Origin: a virus
IMG/VR virus record: IMGVR_UViG_3300044638_003973
Coordinates: 1-37,662 of that record
Length of the DNA: 37,662 bases
Strand: one strand, 5' to 3'
Notes under the pieces: generated by a model
Told to the model about the DNA's origin: nothing
Database searches by the model: none
The model's input: the letters and a program-made list of their open reading frames with translations, nothing else
Shown: one piece after another, positions 13,965 to 21,335 of the stretch
Layout: each line of letters opens with the position of its first letter
Numbering within the stretch: position 1 is the first letter of the stretch
Position numbers and translations under genes: made by a program

Positions 13965-15307
13965 TGCCTGCCCTTAGCTTTGGCCTGTCCTCATACGAAC
14001 GGGCCGAGGGCGACCTTCCGGGGTTGCCTGCTGTCAACATGTATGCCGAGGAAACCGCATCGGAAGGCGTTGTGCTGCAATCGCGGCGCGGGCTTGCCGA
14101 TCTGGCGGCGAATATGGGCGCAGGGCCGGTGCGGGCGCTGTTCAAGCGTGACGGGGTGGTCGCTGGCTCGCAGTTCGGCGTGAGCGGTTTGGCGCTGTAT
14201 CAGGCGACAACTAGCCGGGGGACGGTGACAGGTTCGGGGCCGGTTTCGATTGCCGGGAATGAAACGGGCATTCTGGTTTGTGCTGGCGCATCGCTGCACA
14301 GCTACAACGGGACGACCTTTGCGACGGTTTCGCTGCCCGATAGCTTTAACGCAATCAAGGTGGTGGAAGGCGCATCGCGGTTTGTCGTGATCCGCGCCAA
14401 TAGCGGGCGGTTCTACTTCACGCCGCCGCTTGCGCAGACGTTTGACGCATTGGACTTTGCCACGGCGGAAAGCGAGGCTGACCAGCTTCTTGACGCGCTG
14501 TTTCTTGACGACATCCTGATCCTGTTCGGCAAGGAAACGGTCGAGTTCTGGCCAAACACGACTGACAATAACCTGCCGTTTCAGGCGTTGGAAGTGCGCG
14601 TTCTTGAGCGCGGCATCAGGGCGACCGGCTGCGCAACAACGCTAGGTTCAAGTTTCGCGTGGATCACTGACCAGAACACGGTTTGTTTGAACGACGAAAA
14701 CGGCGTTATTTCCAATCCTGGCATTCAAGAGCGCCTGTCCGCTTCGACGACCGCCAGCCTGTTCAATTTCTTCATCGACGGCACTGAGTTCCTTGCCTGC
14801 CGGATGGATGACGAAACTCAAGTGTATAACACGCGCACAGGCACTTGGAGCCAATTCGAGACTAACGGCGGCAATTGGGCCGCAACCTGTCACGCGGCGG
14901 GCGTGTTCGGTTCTGCGGACGGCAAGACGCTGGCCTTTGGTGATGACTACCTTGAATTGGGAGGGGTTCTGGAACGGCGTTTCAGAGGCGGGCTGCCTAT
15001 CAATGGCGGCGGGGTGCCGATTTACAACCTTAGGCTGCGGTGCAACCCCGGCCAGACAGGTTTCTTAAGCGGGGCATATGCCGACCCGATTATTGAAATG
15101 CGCATATCACGCGATGCGGGCCAGACTTGGGGGCTTTGGAAAGGCACTCAATTGGGCTTGCAAGGCGAGTATCGCAAGCGGGTGGAATGGCGAGCCTTGG
15201 GGATGGCATCGGCCCCCGGCTTTATGTGTGACATCAGATTGACTGACCCGGTGCCGCTTCGTGCATCTGCCATTTTCGTCAATGAGCCGTTCGGCGGGAG
15301 AGTTTAA
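13964..15307 (+). CDS. Packaged DNA stabilisation protein, P22 gp10-like
   Basis: 447 aa, close to P22 gp10 (472 aa). It plugs the head-tail junction after packaging. Diagnostic segments are the N-terminal VNMYAEE followed by GLADLA, the central LFLDDILILFGKETVEFW and the C-terminal IIEMRISRDAGQTWGLWKG with RRVEW-like KRVEWRALG, all in the order seen in Phage_stabilise family proteins. Starts with an ATG overlapping the gp4-like stop and ends overlapping the next ATG, so the group is translated as a unit. Confidence 0.88.
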   Translation: MPALSFGLSSYERAEGDLPGLPAVNMYAEETASEGVVLQSRRGLADLAANMGAGPVRALFKRDGVVAGSQFGVSGLALYQATTSRGTVTGSGPVSIAGNETGILVCAGASLHSYNGTTFATVSLPDSFNAIKVVEGASRFVVIRANSGRFYFTPPLAQTFDALDFATAESEADQLLDALFLDDILILFGKETVEFWPNTTDNNLPFQALEVRVLERGIRATGCATTLGSSFAWITDQNTVCLNDENGVISNPGIQERLSASTTASLFNFFIDGTEFLACRMDDETQVYNTRTGTWSQFETNGGNWAATCHAAGVFGSADGKTLAFGDDYLELGGVLERRFRGGLPINGGGVPIYNLRLRCNPGQTGFLSGAYADPIIEMRISRDAGQTWGLWKGTQLGLQGEYRKRVEWRALGMASAPGFMCDIRLTDPVPLRASAIFVNEPFGGRV

Positions 15308-15714
15308 TGGCAACCGTAACGATTTTTGACGCCTTTCCCGAAGCTGCGGCGGAAGGCATCCACAACCTTGCATCAAACACGCTCAAGGTTGCGCTCACCA
15401 ATACCGCGCCGAGCAAGTCGGCCAACACAGTGCTGGCGAACATCACCCAGATCGCGGCGGGCAATGGCTATGTAGCGGGCGGCGTGACGGCCACTGTGGC
15501 TTCGTCCTCGCAGACGGGCGGGGTCTATACCCTAATCCTGTCCGGCGTGTCCTGGACGGCCTCTGGCGGCGACATAGCGGCCAACCGTTATGCGGTGCTG
15601 TATAACGACACGGCGGCGAGCAAGAACCTTATCGCTTATGCCGACTTCGGGGTTTCGGCGGTGATTGCGAACGGCAACACTGAAACCGCTAACGGGACTT
15701 GGATTGGTGCCTGA
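15307..15714 (+). CDS. Minor structural protein, paralogue-like to 9046-9462
   Basis: 135 aa, beta-rich: an N-terminal helix (IFDAFPEAAAEGIHNL), LKVALTNTAPSKS, a central IAAGNGYVAGGVTAT and YTLILSGVSWTASGGDIAA followed by YAVLYNDTAASKNLIAYADFG. This layout recurs in tail-associated proteins of many phages. It lies between the gp10-like gene and a coiled-coil gene, so a tail-tip or tail-needle-proximal role is likely. Start codon overlaps the preceding stop (TAATG). Confidence 0.7.
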   Translation: MATVTIFDAFPEAAAEGIHNLASNTLKVALTNTAPSKSANTVLANITQIAAGNGYVAGGVTATVASSSQTGGVYTLILSGVSWTASGGDIAANRYAVLYNDTAASKNLIAYADFGVSAVIANGNTETANGTWIGA

Positions 15715-16162
15715 TATTACGGTTCCCGGCGCGCTGACATTTAGCGGCGGGATGCTGCGCACGGCGCGCTTGGTTCCGGCGCGGTTGCGCTACACGGCGG
15801 GCAATGTGACATCGGCGCGGGAATCGGCGGTATCGGGCTTGGCTGCGGTTCCGAAGCTTGATCGCTTGCGGCGGTTCGACAAGCTGATGAACGGCGACGA
15901 GGTTGACCTCCGGTTTCAGTTAATCTGGCAGCGCACGATGGAGGGGATCGAGGCCGCGTTTGAAGCGGTGAACCAGCGCGTTGATGACCTGTCGGCTATT
16001 CTGGCGCGGTTGACTGCTGCCGAGGAATTGGCGCAGGCGGCGAACGATACAGCGGTGGCGGCGGTGGCGCAGGTTGAAGTGGTATCGGCTGCGGTTGCCG
16101 AGACATTCACGGAAGTCGATCCGGTGTTCGGTGACAGTTTCACGGATAGGCTAGAGCCATGA
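15707..16162 (+). CDS. Coiled-coil tail protein (needle or fibre-stem candidate)
   Basis: 151 aa from the GTG at 15707, which precedes the upstream stop by a few bases; longer in-frame starts at 15704 (TTG) and 15665 (TTG) exist. The N-terminal third is beta/Pro-rich (DITVPGALTFSGGMLRTAR). From residue ~70 it is a continuous heptad-like helix (IEAAFEAVNQRVDDLSAILA ... AQAANDTAVAAVAQVEVV). After gp4- and gp10-like genes, P22 has its trimeric coiled-coil needle gp26, so a needle-like role is a reasonable guess; no sequence match to gp26 is claimed. Confidence 0.65.
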   Translation: MPDITVPGALTFSGGMLRTARLVPARLRYTAGNVTSARESAVSGLAAVPKLDRLRRFDKLMNGDEVDLRFQLIWQRTMEGIEAAFEAVNQRVDDLSAILARLTAAEELAQAANDTAVAAVAQVEVVSAAVAETFTEVDPVFGDSFTDRLEP

Positions 16163-16578
16163 TCCGCCCTGCAACGCTAGGCGATATTCCGGCGTTGTTG
16201 GAGATGGGCAAGGCTTTCGCTGACGAGGCAGGCGTGACTGCCCGCGTCGGTTGGGATGACGATAGCGTGGCGGAAATGCTTGAAGGGCTGATCCTGTCGG
16301 ATGACGGGATTGTTCTGGTGAGCGAGCGCGGGATGATCGGCGGGTATGTTGCGGCGCACCCGTTCAATCGCAATGCGCGACTGTTCGCGGAATTGTTCTG
16401 GCGCGCCGAGGACGGTCAGGGGTTGGCGCTCCTGAAAGCCGCTGAAGCGCAAGCAGAGGCCCGTGGGGCAACTAAGTCAGTGATGGTGGCAATGGACGGC
16501 ATGGGGCGCACACAGCGGCTCTATGGGCGTTTGGGTTATGCGCCTTGCGAAATGCAATTCATAAAGGATATTGGCTGA
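16159..16578 (+). CDS. GNAT-family N-acetyltransferase
   Basis: 139 aa. It transfers an acetyl group from acetyl-CoA to an amine. The N-terminus IRPATLGDIPALLEMG is the typical first helix of the GNAT fold, GGYVAAHPF the central strands, EDGQGLALLKAAEAQAEARG the acetyl-CoA loop and helix, and RTQRLYGRLGYAPCEMQF the C-terminal helix-strand. Phage-borne GNATs often sit between tail and injection genes as here; the substrate is unknown and could be a phage virion protein or a host factor. 4-base overlap upstream (ATGA), 1-base overlap downstream. Confidence 0.85.
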   Translation: MIRPATLGDIPALLEMGKAFADEAGVTARVGWDDDSVAEMLEGLILSDDGIVLVSERGMIGGYVAAHPFNRNARLFAELFWRAEDGQGLALLKAAEAQAEARGATKSVMVAMDGMGRTQRLYGRLGYAPCEMQFIKDIG

Positions 16579-17396
16579 TGGGATTGGTCACAGGGCTTGC
16601 CCTTGGTGCGGCGGCGCTTGGCGCTGGCGCGTCTGCTATTTCGAGCAACAAGGCATCGAAGCGAGCAGCGCGGACTTCGCAGGACACCACCGCGTCAAAC
16701 AACGCGCTGGCCCGCGACATCTACGGGCAGAACAGGCAAACGCTTTCGCCGTTCGTCAATCGCGGCAACGTGGCGGGCAACCAGATCAACGCGCTGCTCG
16801 GGCTTGGTGGTTCGCAGGAAATGGGCGGGCCTGCGCAGGTTAGCCCGAACGCCATGACACAGTTCGGCGGTTACAGCCCTGCGGGCTATGCGGACGCGGG
16901 TATGCCCTACGGCATCGGTGACGGGTTTGTCAGCACCGGCACAATGGACGGCGGCATGATAAACGCCGCGAACAACACGATGGGGCAAATGCCGACGCAA
17001 ACGAGCCAGCAGGCACAGAACGCAGCCTTTGACAACTTCCGCAATTCGACCGGCTATCAGTTCCGCCTTGGCGAGGGGTTGGACGCGGTTGGCAGCACTT
17101 ACGCGGGGATCGGCGGGCTTCAATCGGGCGCGGCCATGCGCGGAATTACCGATTACGGGCAGAACTTCGCGTCTAACGAGTTCGGGAATTACATCAACGC
17201 GCTCGGCAACCAGCAAGCGGTTGGCGCTGGCGGTGCATCGGCGCTTGCCGGTGTGGGCCAGAACTACGCGGGGACTGTGATTGGCTCGAACAACCTAAAC
17301 GCGCAGAACCAGATGGCCGCGCAGCTAGGTCGGCAAAACCCGCTAGCCAATATGCTAGGCACGGTTGGCGGCGGCTTCTTGGGGATGGGCCGATGA
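16578..17396 (+). CDS. Injection (DNA ejection) protein, glycine/asparagine-rich
   Basis: 272 aa. It has a hydrophobic, small-residue N-terminus (LVTGLALGAAALGAGASAI) with membrane-inserting character, then Ala/Gly/Asn/Gln-rich sequence with NFASNEFGNYINALGNQQAVG and repeated GQN motifs and a glycine-rich end (GTVGGGFLGMGR). This pattern (TGYQFRLGEGLDAV ... GIGGLQSGAAMRG) is common in podovirus proteins placed where P22 carries gp7/gp20/gp16, which are ejected into the periplasm with the DNA. First of four or five such genes in a row. Start TGATG-coupled to the GNAT gene. Confidence 0.75.
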   Translation: MGLVTGLALGAAALGAGASAISSNKASKRAARTSQDTTASNNALARDIYGQNRQTLSPFVNRGNVAGNQINALLGLGGSQEMGGPAQVSPNAMTQFGGYSPAGYADAGMPYGIGDGFVSTGTMDGGMINAANNTMGQMPTQTSQQAQNAAFDNFRNSTGYQFRLGEGLDAVGSTYAGIGGLQSGAAMRGITDYGQNFASNEFGNYINALGNQQAVGAGGASALAGVGQNYAGTVIGSNNLNAQNQMAAQLGRQNPLANMLGTVGGGFLGMGR

Positions 17397-18058
17397 ATTG
17401 GGGGCCAGGAGCAGCAGGCGGGTTTCAGAACGCGCTTTCGACGGGGTTGCAGTTGGGCCAGATGGTTCGGCAGCAAAAGCAAGAAAACGCGCTGATGCAG
17501 CAGCGGCAGCAGCAGATTGATTTGCAGGGGCGGCAGTTTGAGGCAGAGCGGGAGCAAAGGGCAGCGTCCGCGCGCCGTGCAGACCTGCCAACGGTCATAA
17601 GGCTGCTTGAAACGTCAACCGATGAACAGACGTATCAGCGCAACCTGGGGCTTGCTGGGCGTTTTGGAATTGACACAAGCCAGCTTCCGCAGACGTTTGA
17701 CCCCGCATGGCGCGATAACGAACTTAAATCAATGAAGGCGATTGCTACCCCTGAGGGGCAAACTGTGCTTTCGGCTGCTGGCAAGCAGGCGGCAGATGAG
17801 GGCAAGATACCGGGGACGCCTGAGTTCCAAGCGCGCACTAAAGAGATTTATGAGCAAAGCGGCGCAATTCCCTACACCGACGAAAGCGGCGCTACTCGCC
17901 TTTATATCCCCGGCAGGAACGGCGTTCCCACACAGCAGCCGATGGGCGAGGGAACCGTGATTGAGAACGGCGCGGGCGAACAGATGATCCTGCGCAATGG
18001 CCGCTGGGTTGCCATGCCGAAAGGGGGCGCTGGCGGAAACGTCAGCGGCAACTTTTGA
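17393..18058 (+). CDS. Injection protein, possibly frameshift-joined to the following transglycosylase
   Basis: 221 aa. It begins GAAGGFQNALSTGLQLGQM, followed by a Gln/Arg-rich helix (QQRQQQIDLQGRQFEAERE) and a folded region up to residue ~205, ending with a Gly-rich tail (PKGGAGGNVSGNF). It overlaps the injection gene before it (ATGA). Its last 62 bases overlap the next reading frame, and inside the overlap is AAAGGGGGC (18020-18028), where a +1 slip on GGG would join this protein to the lytic transglycosylase domain. Acts with its neighbours in DNA ejection, by inference from position and composition. Confidence 0.75.
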   Translation: MNWGPGAAGGFQNALSTGLQLGQMVRQQKQENALMQQRQQQIDLQGRQFEAEREQRAASARRADLPTVIRLLETSTDEQTYQRNLGLAGRFGIDTSQLPQTFDPAWRDNELKSMKAIATPEGQTVLSAAGKQAADEGKIPGTPEFQARTKEIYEQSGAIPYTDESGATRLYIPGRNGVPTQQPMGEGTVIENGAGEQMILRNGRWVAMPKGGAGGNVSGNF

Positions 18059-18413
18059 CCGTATCGCCGCCATCACAGTGCAATCGGAAAGCGCGGGCAA
18101 CCCAAACGCGGTAAGCCCCAAGGGTGCGCGGGGATTGATGCAAGTCATGCCCGAGACTGCTCGCAATCCGGGTTTTGGCATCCGCCCGTCCAATGGCACG
18201 CAAGCCGATGATGTGCGTGTCGGGCGGGAATACCTCGCTAAGATGCATCAGCAGTTTGGCGGCGACATGGCGAAAGTCTGGGCAGCTTACAACGCTGGGC
18301 CGGGTCGCACACAGGCGGCGATTGCCAAGTATGGCGATGATTGGCTGCGATATATGCCTTCGGAAACACGAAACTACGTCCGCAAGAATATGCGGGCGCT
18401 TGGAGGACGATAA
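17997..18413 (+). CDS. Lytic transglycosylase domain (SLT) protein
   Basis: 138 aa from ATG 17997, but this start has no visible ribosome binding site and its first ~20 codons lie inside the preceding gene. The SLT fold starts at residue ~20: FDRIAAITVQSESAGNP with the catalytic Glu in SES, then KGARGLMQVMPETA, a middle helix region and AAYNAGPGRTQAAI, then PSETRNYVRKN. It cleaves peptidoglycan between MurNAc and GlcNAc. In ejected virion proteins such domains open the cell wall for DNA entry. It is either translated alone or as a +1 frameshift extension of the 17393-18058 product. SD GGAGGA for the next gene lies at its end. Confidence 0.85.
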   Translation: MAAGLPCRKGALAETSAATFDRIAAITVQSESAGNPNAVSPKGARGLMQVMPETARNPGFGIRPSNGTQADDVRVGREYLAKMHQQFGGDMAKVWAAYNAGPGRTQAAIAKYGDDWLRYMPSETRNYVRKNMRALGGR

Positions 18414-19216
18414 TGCAGGAACTCCCCCCCGGCTTTCGTATTGTGGGCGCGCCCCAAAGCGGAGACCCTGTGATCGCACCGCCCAATCCCTACAAGGAAC
18501 GTGAGGCTAACAGGCAAGACCGCGCGCTTGACATCCAAGAGCAAAACGCCGTTGTGCAGTCGCAACTGAACAGCATCGAGTTGAACAAGGCGCGCGCGGA
18601 AGATCAAGAGCGCGAGCAGCGCAAGACTGACATCGCCACCAAGGAGCAGGAAGTCTTGCAAGACACGCTGCGCCGCATCGAGCTTATCGACGAGGTGTAT
18701 GCGGACGCAACCAACCAGGGGACTATGCTCGGAAGCACTGGCGAAGTTGGTTATCTAGGCAACGCGCTTTCCGAGACCGGCGGAACTGCCGCATTTGACC
18801 TTGCAGCCAAAATCTCGACCATCCAAGGCGTAGAGGCAATCGACAAGCTGCTTGAAGTCAAATCCGATCCGCGCAACCCGACCGGCGGTGCGTTTGGCGC
18901 ATTGACTGACCAAGAATTGCGGCTGTTGAAAAACTACACCGCGTCAATCGAGCAGGGGCAGTCCTATGAGGAATTTGCCCGTGGACTTGGCCGGATTAAG
19001 CGGGCCGCGCTAGATATTGTCAAAAAAATGGATCCTGCCGCGTATGAGCAAATCATCAATCGCGGCAGTCCCACGTTTAACGCGGACGGCTCGATTACCT
19101 ATGACAAATTGGGCGAGTCCCTGTTCGGTGTGCCTGCTGCGGCCACCCCTTCCGGCACAGCACCGCAGGGCGGCAGCGACCTTCAAAACCTGATGCAGAA
19201 ATACGGGGGCCGGTAA
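18413..19216 (+). CDS. Injection/internal virion protein
   Basis: 267 aa. Start ATG 18413 overlaps the transglycosylase stop (TAATG) with GGAGGA six bases upstream. Residues ~25-85 are a long charged helix (EQNAVVQSQLNSIELNKARA ... EREQRKTDIATKEQEVL). The middle is a globular segment with FDLAAKISTIQGVEAIDKL and GALTDQELRLLKNYTAS, a pattern I associate with phage proteins encoded beside ejection genes. The C-terminus is Pro/Thr/Ala/Gly-rich. It lies between the SLT gene and the 668-aa protein, in the gp7-gp20-gp16 position of P22-like genomes. Confidence 0.72.
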   Translation: MQELPPGFRIVGAPQSGDPVIAPPNPYKEREANRQDRALDIQEQNAVVQSQLNSIELNKARAEDQEREQRKTDIATKEQEVLQDTLRRIELIDEVYADATNQGTMLGSTGEVGYLGNALSETGGTAAFDLAAKISTIQGVEAIDKLLEVKSDPRNPTGGAFGALTDQELRLLKNYTASIEQGQSYEEFARGLGRIKRAALDIVKKMDPAAYEQIINRGSPTFNADGSITYDKLGESLFGVPAAATPSGTAPQGGSDLQNLMQKYGGR

Positions 19217-21223
19217 ATGGCGCAGCCGGTTTACAGCGACGAAGAGCTTTTTCGCGCCGCCCAAGCCGCCGATGCGGCTGGCGACACGGAAGCTGCACGC
19301 AAACTTACGCAAGCGCTTATCGCGGGCAAAACTCAAGATCAGATTGAAACGCTCGCTGCGAACCTCAACCAGACAATCGACAAGAAGGCGCTTGCCGCAA
19401 ACGTGGCCTCGCGCGATGCAGGCGGGCCGATCAACAGGGTTGTCGAAAAACTTCCCACTGCCGTGCAGCCTGCTGCGACTTCGGCCATCAACACTGCTGT
19501 TGGTTATGGTTCTGGCGCAGCCAAGGCTGTAGTGGATTTGCCGCTGCAAGTGGCATCGGGTGTGCAGACAGGTGCAAACGCGCTGCTTGACACCGTAATT
19601 GGCGGCGGCTTGGACGTAGTTGGAGCGACCGATGCGGCGGATTGGTGGCGCAACACCGGCCAAGTTGAAGAGGCCCGCCGTGGCGCTTTGACCAGCCCTG
19701 TCGGCACTACCGTTAACGCGCTCGCACCTGCACCTGCGGGATACGAGACACAGCGCAATGTTGCCGAGTTTGCTGGCGGTTTCCTTGTCCCCGGCCCCAA
19801 GGGCGCGAAGGCACCGATTAGCGCACCCCGATCGGTCGCGCAGCAGGCAACCCGCACCCGCGTAATCGACAATGCGGCGGAAGTCGTGGCCGAGGGCAAC
19901 CGTCGCGGCGTGCCGGTGATGACCACGGACGTTAAGCCGCCTAAAAGCGCAATGGGGCGTTGGACTAAGCAGACCGTCCCTGAAAAAATCCCTGTTGTGG
20001 GGATGTCAGGCCCGCGCCAAGCACAGCAGGAAGCCCGCATTCAGGCCGTCAAGGACGTTGTGGACGAGTTTGGCGGGAATAGTGGCCGCAACCTTATGGA
20101 CGCGGAAACCGCTGTGCAGGACATTGCGCAGACGCTTGGCAAGGCCCGAACCGACCGGATCACAACGCTGAAAACCGCAAAGGACAGCGTCATCAAAGGT
20201 GTGACCGCCCCGTTCTCCAATGCGCCCAACACCGTGCGCGCGATTGATGATCAGATCGCCAAGCTAAATGGCATTGACAGCGAAATTTACGCGCCGGTGG
20301 TGCAGCGCCTTGAGCGGTTCAAGCAGCAATTGACTTCCGGCAAGTCGCTTGAAGAGGTAGAGGGCCAACGCCGCCTGCTTGGCGAGATGTTCAGCGACCC
20401 GAACCTAGCCGCGATCAAGACGGACGGGCAAAAGGCAATCAATTCCATTTATGACCCGCTTCGCCGCGACATGGGCGACTTTATCGAGGGGCAAGCAGGT
20501 TCGGCGGCTCGGGCCAAGTGGGCCAAGGCAAACGAAGAGCTGGCCGCAATGGCGGGCGAATTGAAGTCGTCGCGCTTTAAGGCTGTTCTGCGAGATACAG
20601 ACACCACCCCCGAGGCCGTAGGGCGCATCCTGTTTAGCGGCGCGGATAACCCTAGCGATGTTCAGCGCCTTGTTGCTAACCTTCCCCCGCCCGGTCGGCG
20701 CAAGGTGCAGGCTGCGCTAATCCAGCGCGCCTTTGACAGCGCAGGCGGTGCCGAAGGCGTTAGCGTTGAACGGTTCCTAAACAACATCAGCCGGAACTCT
20801 AAAACGTTTGGCATCGCCTTTGAGGGGCAGGACAGGCAAACGCTTGAAGGCGTAAAGCGGCTGCTTGAGGCTACCCGCCGAGGCGCTGAGGCCGGTGCCA
20901 ACGTCCGCACTGGCGAGCAAAACCTTCCCGTTGGAGTTGGTATTGCTGCGACACAGATGTTCGGGCTTGGCGGCGGCATCGCATCTCTCGGCGTCGGCGG
21001 GCTGCTTGCGCGGGTTTATGAAAGCCCGATGATGCGCGACAAGTTGTTGCGCCTCGCATCTACCAAGGCGGGCAGCGTGCAGGAAAGCCGTGCGCTTGAA
21101 GTGCTGATGCGCAGCGCCGCGCCTATCGTCAACGCTTGGAAGGAAAACGCCACTCGCGCGGTCAATGATAACGCAGCGGGCGCTCTAGCGGCCTCCGAAC
21201 AAGAGCCAGTAGAACCGCAATAA
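19217..21223 (+). CDS. Large injection protein (P22 gp16/gp20-position)
   Basis: 668 aa, the largest of the ejection group; the ATG directly follows the previous stop. The N-terminal ~75 residues are helical and charged (YSDEELFRAAQAADAAGDTE). A small-residue, mildly hydrophobic stretch around 90-140 (AINTAVGYGSGAAKAVVDL) could insert into membrane. The centre is Ala/Arg-rich helical, and residues ~560-600 hold another hydrophobic Gly-rich segment (GIAATQMFGLGGGIASLG). This mix of amphipathic and membrane-active segments suits a protein threaded through the tail into the cell envelope. Followed by a strong terminator. Confidence 0.75.
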   Translation: MAQPVYSDEELFRAAQAADAAGDTEAARKLTQALIAGKTQDQIETLAANLNQTIDKKALAANVASRDAGGPINRVVEKLPTAVQPAATSAINTAVGYGSGAAKAVVDLPLQVASGVQTGANALLDTVIGGGLDVVGATDAADWWRNTGQVEEARRGALTSPVGTTVNALAPAPAGYETQRNVAEFAGGFLVPGPKGAKAPISAPRSVAQQATRTRVIDNAAEVVAEGNRRGVPVMTTDVKPPKSAMGRWTKQTVPEKIPVVGMSGPRQAQQEARIQAVKDVVDEFGGNSGRNLMDAETAVQDIAQTLGKARTDRITTLKTAKDSVIKGVTAPFSNAPNTVRAIDDQIAKLNGIDSEIYAPVVQRLERFKQQLTSGKSLEEVEGQRRLLGEMFSDPNLAAIKTDGQKAINSIYDPLRRDMGDFIEGQAGSAARAKWAKANEELAAMAGELKSSRFKAVLRDTDTTPEAVGRILFSGADNPSDVQRLVANLPPPGRRKVQAALIQRAFDSAGGAEGVSVERFLNNISRNSKTFGIAFEGQDRQTLEGVKRLLEATRRGAEAGANVRTGEQNLPVGVGIAATQMFGLGGGIASLGVGGLLARVYESPMMRDKLLRLASTKAGSVQESRALEVLMRSAAPIVNAWKENATRAVNDNAAGALAASEQEPVEPQ

Positions 21224-21296
21224 CCACTCGCTCCACCACCATAAGGCGGCGATGCTGCCAATCCTAAAAACCCAAATCACATTCCAACCCTACCAC

Positions 21297-21324
21297 AAAG
21301 CGCCTCGCAAGGGCGCTTTTTTTT
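21297..21324 (+). terminator. Rho-independent terminator before the tailspike
   Basis: AAAGCGCC (21297-21304) pairs perfectly with GGCGCTTT (21312-21319) around a 7-base loop and runs into eight T residues (21317-21324). It ends 12 bases before the tailspike ATG. The remainder of 21224-21335 holds no gene I can support. The tailspike therefore needs read-through or its own promoter, which I cannot identify. Confidence 0.9.
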
Positions 21325-21335
21325 GTGAGCAAAAC

